This document shows, one piece after another, positions 43,704-57,417 of a stretch of DNA of 64,000 nucleotides. Each line of letters starts with the position of its first letter. Positions within the stretch are counted from its first letter, which is position 1. A program made the translations under genes and the position numbers. The DNA comes from Calycina herbarum (taxonomy: Eukaryota > Ascomycota > Leotiomycetes > Helotiales > Pezizellaceae), in assembly GCA_001414485.1 (NCBI GenBank), contig LLEY01000015.1, positions 248,001 to 312,000 on the forward strand, written 5' to 3'. Below the pieces are notes generated by a model. The model worked only from the letters and a program-made list of their open reading frames with translations, was not told where the DNA came from and made no database searches.

Positions 43704-45016
43704 ATGTCTGACTTACCTACACCTCCAATGGAGGATTCCAAACCTCAACACTCCTCAAGAAGACCTAAGCCAACTAAACAATCAAGTCGATCTTCAAAAA
43801 GAACCGCAACTTCCTCACATGATCATGGTCCTGTTTCTATAGATGGTCGACATAAAAGAGTGTGGAAAGCTTGTGAACGATGTCGGATGAAGAAGACCAA
43901 GGTATGTTGACTTCACGTCATATCTTTCAATGCCATTGTAGAATACTAAATTGGTTTAAAGTGTGACGGAGAGTCTCCATGTAAAAGATGCAAAGACGAT
44001 GGATTAGTGTGCACAGCTGGGAGCAGAAAAAAGACCGAATTCAAACAATTACCGAGAGGGTATGTTGATACAAGAACTTCGAACCTCTAAATTGAGCAAT
44101 CTCTAATGGGCTTTATAGTTACGCGGAAGTGTTAGAAAATACACAATACGCCCTCATTGCCACTGTTCAAAAGTTATATACGATGGTACGAAACAACGAG
44201 TCGTGGGAATTGGGCGAGCCGGAAATGAATGAGAGGGGTCAGCCAGTAATTCACGACATAGCTTCTAAACTTGGATGCATTAGACCTTCACCAGATTTAC
44301 CATATGCGTTCCCAGAAGGAGCAGAGGATTTTGCAGAGTTACAAGCACAGCTGCAGGCTGCGAGATCGGAATTTAATTCAGAAGATACTGGAAGCAGGAA
44401 GCAATCGCACGATTCGACATGTTCACCGAACCTCGACAGGACGGAACGAGCTAGCAGTAGCGAGAGTGATCACTCGACGATGTCAAAGGAGTACAATCAA
44501 ATGATGTGGGCTCAAAGAATAGCAGCTGGGAAAGCTTCCGCGACAAAATCGACCCAAGGTCTCCCTCCATCTAACCCAACCCCCTTATCCATTGCGCAAC
44601 GACCCACCTTCGACGACGAACTTTCTTACCAAGGCGGAACTTCAATCGACGCGTCGCCTTCGATGCCTTCGCCAATCTACACGGATTTCCAAATGGATTC
44701 GCCAATGCTTAGAACTACGTCGCCTTTCTCGCCCTGGTCCGCAGCAGACGAATTTCTTGGGCCAAATCACGCTATTGAGCTCTCTCAACAGTATATGCGA
44801 CATCAACCACGAATGCCTCGTTCATCCCCTCTTAACTCAGGGGGACTTGGATTACAGCCAGACATTCTCAAGACGGAATTCAATAATGACGAGTTAAATT
44901 TTGCGGACGGAACTATCAGACCTAATATGCTCGACAGTCATACAGGGTTGGAGATGTTCGATCAGATGGATGTAATGTATACACCAGAGTACCAAGCACA
45001 GCTGGGGATGGTTTAG
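43704..45016 (+). CDS. Zn(II)2Cys6 transcription factor
   Basis: The exons are 43704-43901, 43962-44059 and 44119-45016, giving 397 residues. The first intron falls inside the zinc cluster; joined, it reads ACERCRMKKTKCDGESPCKR then CKDDGLVC, a C-x2-C-x6-C-x5-C-x2-C-x6-C binuclear cluster at residues ~55-81. A basic linker RKKTEFKQLPRG follows. The next segment, YAEVLENTQYALIATVQKLY, could dimerise. The rest is Ser/Pro-rich with probable activation regions (SPMLRTTSPFSPWSAADEFL) and lacks the usual middle homology domain. The N-terminus is rich in Ser/Lys/Arg. The target genes are unknown. A very long upstream spacer suggests complex control. Confidence 0.9.
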
Positions 45017-47551
45017 AAATGCCGCGATAATAATTCTCTGCACAAAGTTTTACGTTGGACGAAACTATCCCCGCGATAGTTTGGTTAAAATAAGGGGTTG
45101 GTTGGAGTTGGAGGCGCATTTGAATGTTTACGGCACATATTTTTTACGAATTTCTTTGCTTTACAAGATTCCCTCCCTTTTTGAGAGGGATAGGGCTTGT
45201 GGTGTACTTATTATAGACGTGGCTTGGGGAATCTGGACAATGGCTCATGAACGGCGTTTTTGGGGGTATCTTTTAGCCAAGGTCATGGCCGACGGCTTGG
45301 TTTCTTGGAAATTTAAACAAATACTTCACCGCACCTCACTTAAGCCGAGCCTACCATATTTTATCGTTCTAGCGTGAAACTCTCCAACATTCGCTTGCCA
45401 AACGACGCGATTTATGTCAAGAATAATAATAAATGTTGCAAATCGGGGACTTAATCGGCTCCCTCACTCCGCACCCGCCACCCCTAGCCAATTGATTCGC
45501 TTACCAATTTTTCAACGGACTTTATGCTCAAAGCACATAGCTATCACAATCATTAATCAGGCTTCCTAATCACAGCGCAGAAACCCCGATTTTCATTTCT
45601 GATAACAAACTCTTCCTTTTCCAACCTTCTTTCTCAACCGTGATTACAAACTAGCGGTGTCTAGACTTTCGCAAGCTTCACAGCCATTGAAAAGGCTGAA
45701 TCACATACGAGTAGATGCACAGACTTCCCACACGGGTGTAACACACCAACAGAGAAACTGCTGATGTGTTACCAGGCATCAAGTGCCTTGAGGATTCGAC
45801 ATCAACGATAGAATACGCGTATCGCGCACAATTGACCAATAACTTTCTAAGCCCGGTTACTTATTACTTAGGGGTCCAATAACCGAACACGCTACTCCCT
45901 ATCACAGGCCTGGAGATAGAGAGCGAACGCTAATCGCACCTGAACCCAACGATCGTCCTAACTTTCAGCCACTACTCCACTTCGGTTCCCAAGCTGACAG
46001 GCTTGCTGATCCCAAACGCTGGACAACCCCAACATCTTCCGCGCCGCATTTGGTTAAGGTGGCTGAGTAGATTCGTGGTTTTGGTGCTCAATTAGGATAT
46101 TGGTATCGTCATCTAATTTCCAAAAACCGTTTGCATTTGGAATTTTTGGGGCACATTGGAACGAACATTCTAGCCAGGCTTCCTTCCGTGAGGGGTTTTC
46201 AGGTGTGTATGGGTGCTTTCATGTTGGGGTTGCATTTTCCCCCTTATTTTTAACATGCGATGGCCTCAGTCATATCGTCACATCTGATAACGCGCAGAAA
46301 AACGTTATTTCTTAAGCGTCTAGAAGGCCTGCAACATTTTTCGCACTCGTACTCGCTCGCTCTCTATAAGCAAACAACCCCGCCCTTTCCCCTCACTAAT
46401 ACGAGTTTTTCCAAGTCTTCATTTGTTCACGCAATTACCACGAAATAATTTCTCAAAAACAAAGAGATTGTCTTCCAAACGTTTCGCAATATTCAATACG
46501 CGCCAACGGAGATAAGAATCAGCTACCCCTCCGTCCAGCGGAGCTGGCATTTCAAATCCTCCGACTCCGAGAAAAAGAGAAGGAAGAGGGGAAGACCAGG
46601 GTCGGAATTCCGGGTTACTTTGTTCGCTCACCCATCAAGTTTTTCCCGTGTCGCATTTGCTTGTCTTCTTTCCGCTTGTTCAACTGTTCGGAGGTGTACT
46701 GTGATTAACCTTCGCCACATCCAGGACGTGACTTTGACACTATTTTCTTCTTTTTTGATTTGGGGCGTCATGAACTTTGATGGGTAGGTTGAAAGCGTTC
46801 TTATGTCCGTTCGACCACCCGGCTTTTAGATGCGTGTGCTGTGCTACTAGTGCGGTACAGTCAGACCATCTTTCTACTATGCAATGCAAGTTGGTGGCAT
46901 GAACGCGAAAACGTCCGCGATCGATTGCGTAGGTTTTGATTTTTACGTGAAGAAAGAGGTTACATACTGTACACGGTGGGTAAATCTTGATTAAGAGAAT
47001 TTGTTGGGTTGCGACACTACTGAATTTAAGCGATACTTGAAAGGGGAACATAAATCAGCGAGGAATTACTTCGAATCTTTATTGGTTCAACCGATTTTCA
47101 TCGTTCTGCAAGGCAAATCCACGGTCGTGTGGAGAGATAAGCTTCTTAAACTTAGTTTGGAGGCTGATGATGCTTCGGCTTTTCGGTCCTATTTATTTAG
47201 TCTACAGCCTATCTCACACAAGCACTTTTTAGTCTCGCACTTGTAGCATCGCGGAAGTCCCCTCCGTCATTCGAGTCTTATATCAAGCCCAAACTTTAAA
47301 ACACCACTTGAAACGCATTGGTCTGCAAGTCTACGGTACGGCCGTATGAGTTCATCATAGTTCCGGAGGCTTCCCCGAATGGCAGTTGAAGTAGTTGCAT
47401 TTTTTGACGTGGAAGTACGCAATGGTAGTAAAGCTGGGAACCTCATTGAGTGGCATTGTAGATGGCTTTTCGACTATGTAAATGTATAAAATAATTAGGC
47501 AACATTATGGTTCTTGTACCAGAATTCGTTAGATTGTCTCGATATTTTGAG
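45017..47551. other. 2.5-kb intergenic region, no supportable gene
   Basis: This is the 3' flank of the regulator followed by ordinary-composition sequence. Frames up to 103 codons lack motifs. Confidence 0.4.
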
Positions 47552-47801
47552 GTAAATACTTGCGATGGACATTAAAAGTGGTAGTAAATACTTCAGGTTC
47601 GTAACTGCCTACCCGGCCACCATTGTTCTATCTATGTAGAGTAATTCAAGTAAATTATCCTAAATACTTAGTATAATTTAAAATTGCTCTATACTATTAG
47701 AATAATCGATTTCATTTAGTCTAAACTATCTGGTTAATAGTTTAGACTCTCCTTAGAAGTTATATTTACTACCGCTTTTAATATCTACTACGAGAGTAAA
47801 C
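47552..47801. mobile_element. MITE-like element of the GTAGTAAATAC family, best copy
   Basis: The left end GCGATGGACATTAAAAGTGG continues into TAGTAAATAC. Its inverted partner lies at 47,761-47,801, where TATTTACTACCGCTTTTAAT is the reverse complement with one difference. The element is about 250 bp and non-coding with an AT-rich core. Related sequences occur at 3,966 and 61,082. Confidence 0.6.
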
Positions 47802-48925
47802 AAATAAAATATATACTACCTAAACCTTATAACTTTATCCTTTACAAAGTTAAATAACTTAAATATAGTATAAAGTAATATAATAAATTATTATTAACTT
47901 TAGTAGAGGTTTTCAAATAATCATTCTACTTAGTATTAATAAATTTTATATAACGTGGTTTATTAGTACTCTGCGTATATCAGTACCCTGCGTACTTTTC
48001 CTCTACCTTATTACTTTAGAATATAATTAAACAACTATAATATATTAAATTAACTAAAACTACTTAGAATCTAATAAACTAGATATATCTATAGCCTCTT
48101 AACAAGTTCGTATATTATAACCAGTCTTTCTACAAGTGCTACACCGTCGCCTAGAGAGTTGCCTCTTATTTTACCTCCCTCTCTTAGAACGCCTATCACG
48201 TCAAGCCTGTTCCTCTGCCTCCCTTTAAGCTAATACGTCCTACGTATCCTCTATAGTAAGTACACCTCCTTAACAGACCCGAGTCTTTTTAGCCCTACGA
48301 CGCTTACTAAGGGCTTTATTTACTACTCGAAGAGTACAGACCTCTACTAACAAAAGGGTTACTTCATATACTAACCTCTTTATACCCTTTACTAACGTAG
48401 TAACTATTTAAAAAATAGGCGTTAGCGAGCTTCCTTAATAACGTGTAATACGATTCTTAACCAAAGTTATTTACAAAAGAGCATCGGTTAGATTATAAGG
48501 GGCCTATAAGACCCAAGGGTCGGCGTCCGCAGAAGAGGGGCTAGTAAGTATAGGAGTTTATAATCGGACATCAAGCTTTAATATCACAGCTTAGAGATTA
48601 AAAGGTACTAAGCCAGCTCCGCGGAATCCAGCCTAGGCGTTTTAGGCTATTATTAATTCCAAATACACTGCTTTAAAGACAAGAAAGAACTCGACCTTAG
48701 TAATATAGTTAATATAAGCTTTAATAAAAGTCTTAATTTAGCAACTATATACCTGTTTTAATATACTAAAACACCTAACGTCGAGTAGCTAGGTAAGATA
48801 AGAAGAGTAAGGAGGCAGGCAAAGAGTTATAATATTATAAGCCTTATAATACTCTTGGAATTCGGCTGATTCATAACTCTTATATCTATCTAATACTAGC
48901 ATTCGATATAGACCCCTTATATAAG

Positions 48926-49359
48926 TGTTACGAATCACGTATAAGTATATAACGAGTAAAGACTAGGCGGCGCTCTAATAGGTTAAGCACTATCGGAAAC
49001 TCTTATAGAAGAAGGATCCTTAGGCTAGCTAAGCGATCCATGGATTTCTTTTGGTAAGGGACATCACGTGACCTAGTCGCCTAAGTCGCTTAAGTCGCCT
49101 GTCGACTAAAGCGATTAGGGCAAGCGACTAGAGCGATTAGAACAGAGGACTACAGTTCTATATAAGACTGGCACGTCTGCTATTAGATAGGAGCTTCGTG
49201 CTCAACTTTAGTTATTAATCTTATTATCTTGTTTAATATCTTTAATATAAGTAACGAGTTTACTTCTAAGTAAACAACCTAGTATATCTATACTTCTTAT
49301 CTATATACTAACCTTCGAGACTTAGTTATCTTTATTTAGTTTGTTTAAGTTTTGTTATA
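48926..49359 (+). repeat. 5' LTR (434 bp)
   Basis: It starts TGTTACGAATCACGT and ends TTTTGTTATA. In the first ~60 bases it differs from the 3' LTR at nine positions. All are transitions, and eight have T or A in this copy. Confidence 0.9.
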
Positions 49360-52300
49360 CTTTAAGCACCTGCTTAGAAGTTCAGTCGCCATAGCCCTAG
49401 TAACCCCTACAGCAGCTAGCTCGAATACTAGTCGAGTTAACGTCGTAAGAACATCTAGAAGTGTAACTAGAAGAACACCTGCTGGTATATAGTTAACTAG
49501 GAACGACAACAATGTTAGTATACTAGACGCCTCCGAGCTCTATAAGGTTAAAGCACTTAAATCAATTAAAGTTAAGATACTAGATATATATTATAAGAAG
49601 TAAAAGAAACTCGACTTATTCCTTCTTTAAATAGACATCTATTTCAACTTTAATACTAATAAGTTTAAAGGTAATTATAATTCACGAACTATCTTTACTA
49701 TCTCCTATCTTAGAAGATTAGTATTAGAATAGGCCTAGCTATACTTAGAAGACTTCTTTAAGAATAAGAATAAAGACAGAAAGATAGAATTAACTAAGAT
49801 TATATTTAAATCTTAGAAAGGATTTAAAGCAACTATTAGAAAAGTCTTTAAAGACTTTAATATAATCTAAACAGCTATATATAAGCTTTTAGAACTATAC
49901 TAAACCAGATTAGTAATAGATTATACTAATAAATTCTAACGTTATAGAACGAAGTTAGAATAGGATATAATTACTCTTATAAAACTCTTTTATAAAGGAT
50001 TAAAGATATATATCTATAAGGAAATAGCTAAGTAGAATATATAATTCTTAACTATTATAAGTATAATTAAAGAAGTCGTCTAGCTAGACAACCGCTTATA
50101 TAAATTTAGGAAGAGTAACTCTAGGTATAAGAAAAAGAGTAAAGGGTTAGAGAAGTAGAAGTACTCTTATACTAATAAACATAGTAAGGAGGTAAACGCT
50201 ATATAGAAGAAAACCTTTTTAAAGAAAGAAGGACTTTCTTAGAAGAAGCGAAATCGTCGACATAAGTAGAACTTATATTATAATTATAACCTACTAGGCT
50301 ATAGAGTAAATAAGTATAATAAGAAGAAAGACTCTAAGAGAAAGAAACAAATTAATACTACTATTTAATAATAAGTAGCCTTAACTAATTATATTAAACT
50401 TATAAATAAGGAGCTTAAGATATAAGAATATAGAACCTAGATTGAAAATAATAAAGGAATTAGTAGTATATAAGATACTAATAATAATAAAGATCTACTC
50501 TTTAAAGAATATTACGATATATAATTAGTAATAGAATTTAAGCGACCTCTTTAAGTAGAATACGAATTACTACTATTAACTAGTTCTTTAGAAACGTTGG
50601 ATTTATCTTCTAGTTTAGAAGAAGAAATAAGAAATAAAGACCTTAAAGTTAAAGAAACTTAGGCTTTTCTTAAAACCTTTAAATAAGGAAATTAATAAGT
50701 ATATATTAATAACTAGAAACTAGACTTCTAGAGTCCTTATATAATATAGAGAGTTAACCTAACTATTTTAATAATATATATAGTTATAAGAAATAATCCT
50801 AAAATAATAACTTTAGTTAGCCTAATTACTAGGTAAGAAACTATTAAGATTAAAGAACCTATATATAACTAACTATAAATTAAGAGACTTACTTATCTTA
50901 AGGTTAGGGATATATAGAAGGTATATAATATTTTAAATAAGAACAGTATATAGACATAGTAAGTTTTAATAGGATTTAAGAGACGAATTAAAAACCCTTT
51001 CCTTAGAATACTATCTAAAGATGTTATACTAAAGGAGTTTAAGTAATATATTATAGTTATATTAATTAGAAATAATAGGCTAGTATTTAGAAAATATAAC
51101 TTATAATAACTATTTAGTATACTATTTTAGGAGTAAAGAGAGCTTAATATATCTAGATAGGCTAAAATAAAACTAGAAGAATTATACTACCTATTAATAG
51201 AAGAACTATAGTTTATAGAAACAGTTTAGGAAATAATAGTATAATAGATATAATATAAACTAAGTCTAACCTTAGACTAGTTATTATAGAAACGGTTTAA
51301 AGGAATGTTACTAGAACCTATTAGAATAGTAGAATATTATTAGATATATAAAGTAGTATTATTAGATAAAGAAGGAGTAGTATTCTTTCCTTAGTCACGG
51401 ATTCAAGCTGTTAGAGAAAAGAATTTAAAAGACTATATATTTAAGGTTTACTATATAAAACTAGAGATAAGTATACTAGAAGCTACTTTAGATTATCTAT
51501 ATATAGAAGAGCTATGGTCTATAAAAGCTATTATAGAAACTAGTTATAAATAGATCTAATATAATTATAGACAAATACTAAAACGATTTATAAGAAGAGT
51601 TCCTAAGATAATAGGAATCCTAGAATATAGATTAATATATAAGGTAGTATATGTTAATAAGGAAAGTATAAGATTCTTTCTATAATATAAGGACGAGGAA
51701 AGACGAAATTATAATTATAAAAATCGATCTTTTAAAGTCTAATATATTAAAGCAAAGTTAAATACTACTTTAGGAGAAAGATAGTTAGTAATAATTATAG
51801 AAATAGAGGGAAAGAAGTTATAAGTTATAATAGACTTAGAAGTAATAAGTAACTTTATTTCTCTAATAGCTTAAGAAAAGCTAAACGTTCTAATTAAAGA
51901 AATAAGACTATATTAATTAGAGGTAGTTAATAAAATAAACATTATATATTAAAATAAGATTATTAATTAATAAACTATTCTAATAAAAATTAATATTAAA
52001 GAATACTATTTAGATATATAATTTAATATTATTAAAATAGGAAGTAAGGAAGTAATACTTAGTATACTATAGATTTAGGAATATAATCTAGAAATTAACT
52101 AGAAAGCTAGGAAGATAACTTTTAGTTAATATAAATATAAGGGTTTATATTTATAACTTTAAAGCTAGAACAAGGTTAGTACTACCTCTTCTAAAGTACT
52201 AGGACACCTTATCCAGGGTCCTCTATAGGTTAGTAAGAAAGCTAATAACGAAATACCTATATAGTATAGAGAATTTAAGACTTTATTCGAAAACCTAGAA

Positions 52301-55300
52301 GACTTACGAGCTTTGCTAGAACATTACTTATAGGATTATAAGATTAAATTAAAAGAGGGTTATTACCTCTTAAAGTAGAAGCTTCGGTTATATAACTAGA
52401 AAAGCTTATAGAGAATAGAGAGTTATATAAAGGAAGGTATTAAGAAGGGATATATTAGAAGATCTAAGTTATTAATTACCTTAAATATACTTATTATTAA
52501 GAAGAAAGACGACCTAGATAGAAGAGTATATATTAATTATTAGGAAGTAAATCACGTTATAGTTAAGGACGCTTATCTACTACTACCTAGCTAATACTTA
52601 TAGGATAAGTTAGATAAGGTAGTATAATTTATAAAATTAGATTAATAAAACGTTTATAGACTTATATAAATAAAAACCAGAGATAAATAGAAGATAGTAT
52701 TTACTTTATTATTAGGCCTTTATAAATATATAATTATGCTATTTAGACTTTATAATATACTAGCTATATATTAGAGATAAAATAATAATATTTTAAGAGA
52801 TCTTCTAAAAGTAATAGTAATCTATTACTTAGATAATATCCTAATCTTCTTAGAAAAAGAAGAAGAATATAAAAGATATATTAAAGAAGTTTTATAATAA
52901 CTTATAAAAGTAAACTCTTAGTTAAAACTCTTGAAATATAAGTTTAGAGTAACTTAGACACTTTTTCTAAGATAGGTATTTAGCTTAGAAAAAATAGAAA
53001 TAGATTTAGTAAAGATCTAAGACATTTTAAACTAGAAATTACTAGAGAACGTAAAAGATATATAGTCTTTCCTTAGATTTATAAACTTTTACTATCTATT
53101 TATATAAGACTATATAAAGATTACTAAACTAATAATAGTACTAGTTAAGAAAGCTATTAAATTTATTTAAAATAAATAGGCTAAGGACGCTTTTTAAAAG
53201 ATTAAAGTAAGGTTTATAGAAAAACCTATTCTATATAACTTTAATATAGAAAAACTAAGTATAATTAAAATAGACGTCTTAGATATATTAGTAGGTATAA
53301 TTTACCTATAACTAAATAAAAAGGGAAAACTTATACTTATTATATATTATTTTAAAACATTTAAACTAGTATAATAAAACTATAATATATTTAATAAGGA
53401 GTTACTTACTATAGTATTAGCTTTAGAATACTAGAGAATTTATTTATAGCTAGTAAAATACCTAGTTATAGTCTTATCTAACTATAAGAATCTTAGAATA
53501 TTTATAATAACTAAGAAACTTATAACTAGATAATTAGCTAGATAGTTAGAAATATTAGAAGGATTTAATATTATTATTTAACATATAAAGAGAACGTTAA
53601 ATACTTAAGCTAATACTCTTAGCTAAAAACCTAGATATAAGAGAAATAAAGAGTATAAGAAGATTATAATCTTAAAAACTCTTAAAAATAGAGACTTAGT
53701 ACCTACTATATATAAAATTATAATAATAAATAATATTTAAATAAATAAAATTTAAGATATATATAAAGGTTATAACTAGTATGTAAAAGGGAAATTATAG
53801 GTCCCTAGCTTATATATAAAGGAATTTATATAAGAATACTATACTACGTCTACTTATAGCTACTAAGGAATTCGCAGAACCCTTTAAAGAATAAGATAAT
53901 ACTACTATATTAATCAGTTATCTATAATAATTAAAAAAGTAATAGTAGAATATAATACTTATACTAGGAATAAGGCTTCCTACTATACTCCTTATAGATA
54001 GATAAATACTACTCTAATACTATAAATACCTTAGAAATTAATATCTATAGATTTTATTATTAAACTACTAAAATCTAAAGATCTAATAATAGGAGTTAAG
54101 TATAACTTAATCCTAGTTATTATAGAACGACTTATAAAATATATAATTTTAGTAGTATATATAAAGTTAAGTATAGCTAAGGAATTAGTATTTACATTCC
54201 TTAGAGAAGTAGTCTTAAGATATAAGCTATCTAAAGAAATACTCTTAAATAAAGATAAACTCTTTATCTTAAAATTTTAAATTACTCTTATAAAACGATT
54301 AAGTATAAAAAGAAAGCTTTTAATAGCTTTTTACTCTTAAATAAATAAAGGAAATAAATATATAAACTAAGTAGTAGAAATATACCTTTACTATTATATA
54401 AACTACTAGTAAAATAATTAAGTAGAACTACTACTCTTAGTATAATTTACTTATAATAGTTTAATAATAGAAATAACACTTATTATACTATTCTATACTA
54501 ACTTTAGATATAAATTATTAGTATATTAAGAACTACTATCTATAACTATTAATAACTAGCTTACTTATATTTAGGTCTTAAAAATTAAGAGGTTATATAA
54601 GGAACTTACTAAAGATTTACAGTTTATTATAAAAAGAAACACGTACTACTATAATAAACGACGTAGTTAGAAGCTAATACTAAAAGAGGGAGATAAAGTC
54701 TACTTAGTATAGAAAAATATTAATATAAAAAGACTAAGTAATAAACTAGATTATAAAAAACTTAGACTATTTAAAATTAAACAAGTTAAGAGACCTTTAA
54801 ATTATAAATTAGTATTACTAAAGATAATAAACATCTATCTAGTATTCTATATATCTCTACTTAAACTAGTACTACTAAGAGCACTACTAGCCTTATTTAT
54901 AGAAATTCAACTAGTTAATCTAAATACTAAATATAAAGTTAAAAGAATTCTTAACTATAAGACTATTAGAAGTAAGATTAAGTATTTAATTAAATAGTTA
55001 GATTACCTATATTTAGAAAATACTTAAGAACTTAGAAAAAACATTAACTAGTACTTAGAGGAACTTTAGGACTTCTACTATTAAAACCTAAGGTTACCTA
55101 TATTAGGTAATTAATAGAGAAGACTTTAAGGAAATTAGAATTAAGACCTAGGTCGAAAGCAGGGTCGGAAGCGGTAGGGGTAGGGTAGGCGACTAGCCTA
55201 GCAGCCTCCTCTCTTCTTTCCTTCTCTTCTTTTTCTTTTTCCTCTTTCTCCTTAGCCTTATCTAGCTCTTAAAGAGTGCTAAGCCCTCGACGAAGCATCT

Positions 55301-55772
55301 ATTATTCTTATTCGTCGAGAAGACGTTACTACGCTCGAAGACAGAGAACCTTTAACATTGCTTCCTACTAGGCTCGAAAGGCTTTTTCTTAGGCCTAATA
55401 GGCCGTCTCTTCCTCGACCCGTAGACGACGTTTCTATATATTAAGAGATTCCTACTCAAAAGTTAAGAGTATTCGATTTTACTCTTTAATATTATAAGTT
55501 TTACCCTTCCTAGTATACTTAGAACATTTCTTACCCCTAGTAATAGATACGTATCGACGACTAGACGTAGAGGTAAGACAGCGAGTATAAGAGGATATTT
55601 CAAATCCTACTCGATCGATATAGAGGACGTTATTAATACGATTTTGTTTTAGTTTATCTTTTATAGATAGTGTTATTAAAAACATTATAGTAAGAGAAGG
55701 CTGCTAGCCTTCTAACAGTATTTCTTAGGTCGTACTTAAGCGTAGGGACACGCTAGGCTAAGAAGGGGATAG

Positions 55773-56206
55773 TGTTACGAATCACGTGTAAGCATGTGAC
55801 GAGTGAAGACCAGGCAGCGCCCTAACAGGTTAAGCACTATCGGAAACTCTTATAGAAGAAGGATCCTTAGGCTAGCTAAGCGATCCATGGATTTCTTTTG
55901 GTAAGGGACATCACGTGACCTAGTCGCCTGAGTCGCTCGAGTCGCCTATCGACTAAAGCGATCAGGGCGAGCGACTAGAGCGATTAGAACAGAGGACTAC
56001 AGTTCTATATAAGACTGGCACGTCTGCTATTAGATAGGAGCTTCGTGCTCAACTTTAGTTATCAATCTTATCATCTTATTTGACATCTTTGATACAAGTA
56101 ACGAGTTCACTTCTAAGTGAACAACCCGGCGTATCTGTACTTCTTATCTGTATACCAACCTTCGAGACTTAGTCATCTTTGTTTAGTTCGTTTGAGTTTC
56201 GTTATA
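55773..56206 (+). repeat. 3' LTR (434 bp)
   Basis: It has the same length as the 5' LTR and is much less mutated (for example CACGTGTAAGCATGTGACG). It contains a run of GTCGC/GCGAC motifs (near 55,920-55,990) shared with the 5' copy. Confidence 0.9.
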
Positions 56207-57101
56207 ATAAGCAGCAGTATACTTATCGAAGTGCTAAAGCCATTCTAGACCTGTCTCATTATTTGTCCATCCATTGTTTATAGGTTTAATAACCCAGTCG
56301 TATAGGAGGCTACCCTTAGTATACTAATTCTCGAGATAATTCTTCCCTTGAACTACTAAAAATAGAGGCACGTCCTAACCCTCGCCATTTACACAAGCAA
56401 TTACTATAGCCCATTCTCGATTGCCTAGCTAAACTGCCTTACCTCTGCTACGTTGATCGGCGCGTGTAACAACCATAGCTAGACTTATAATACCTATTAT
56501 AAAGCCTGTCTCATCGAAGTTATAGAAGTCGTAATCTAAAACACCGTATTTTGCCCTCATATTCTCTATAAGTTAAAACCACGCGCTAATAAGCTCTAGA
56601 TCTTCGTATAAGGCTCTTTGAAAGTCGTAAACACGATTAAAACGCGTCTTTAATTCTAGTCGACGTTGTACGAATCGAGATGCCTAGAGCTTGCTAACGC
56701 GTCTTCCCCCCCGCGATTCGAGGATATAATTCGCCATATCTTCTACACTAGCTAGCCGGGGCGCAAATCCTCTTGTATCTAGATCAAGTATATATCGAAT
56801 AATCACCTCCTCCTCTAGGTTGTTTAATTTAAGGTTTGGTGGTGGACGTTTGTAAAGAGTAGTATAACTGTTTATTCGAAGTCGAAGCGTAGATTCGGGA
56901 ACATTATAGATTTTCGCAGCAGACCGACGACTTAGCTTTTTAGCTATACAGATAACCTCGATAGCCAAGATGATTCGTGCTTCTTGCGTTTGAATTTCCA
57001 TTTAGGGCGGTTGAGAAAACGCGTGTTAAAGTTAGAGTGTAGTTGGTAGGGGAAAAGTGCGCAGGGTACTGATATGCGCAGGGTACTGATGAACCACGTT
57101 A

Positions 57102-57417
57102 GCCTGTTAACCTTACAGGGGTAGCGAATTTTTTTTTAAGAAAAGGGGTTATTTTAAGAATTACTTATCTTTTAGTTTACTTTTGTTATACTTACTTTGA
57201 ATTAATAAATTATATAGAAGAGAGATAATTAGATATAGCGCTTCTTTCTAGCTGGGCCTCGTCTCTTTTAGAGTACTTTTATTTTCTGTCTTCTAAAGAA
57301 AAGAGAGGGAAAGCCGTAATAAAAAAAAGCTTAGATTATAAAAAAAGTGGGCAAATTCAAGCTTAACTCGTAACTTACTGTAACCAGAAGATCGTGATCC
57401 AGCACATACTTTTCCTT
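57102..57417. other. Spacer between pogo copy 3 and the MYND gene
   Basis: This is AT-rich with poly-A and poly-T runs. It is RIP-like at its left and holds no gene. It may contain the decayed continuation of the MYND-finger gene. Confidence 0.4.

Larger units (their letters stand above)
48926..56206 (+). mobile_element. Chromovirus-type (Gypsy) LTR retrotransposon, heavily RIP-mutated
   Basis: The length is 7,281 bp with two 434-bp LTRs and a 5-bp target duplication ATAAG (48921-48925, 56207-56211). A purine-rich tract (AAGAAGGGGATAG) precedes the 3' LTR. No long frame survives, but relics lie in Gypsy order on the plus strand: a gag zinc knuckle region (~50,273-50,320), a protease-like site (~51,823-51,870), reverse transcriptase pieces (KKKDDLDRRVYINY near 52,500; YYLDNILIF near 52,822), an integrase region (~53,835-54,080) and a chromodomain-like stretch (RILNYKTIRSKIKYLIK near 54,945). 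Protease, reverse transcriptase, integrase, chromodomain is the chromovirus order. Almost all C/G-rich codons have decayed to TA-rich ones, so it is dead. Confidence 0.88.
47953..57099 (-). mobile_element. Pogo/Fot1-type DNA transposon, copy 3 (subfamily B), split by an LTR retrotransposon
   Basis: TA duplications lie at 47951-47952 and 57100-57101. The ends start ACGTGGTT like copies 1 and 2, but the subterminal direct repeat is ATCAGTACCCTGCGCAT instead of ATCAGYACCTCGCCAAT. Without the 7,281-bp insertion and its 5-bp duplication the element is about 1,861 bp. The transposase begins at 57,001 with MEIQTQEARIILAIEVICIA and helix-turn-helix KIYNVPESTLRLRINSY. It stays open for 105 codons to 56,684 and is broken further on. 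The C-terminal half lies left of the LTR element (47,953-48,925). Confidence 0.9.
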
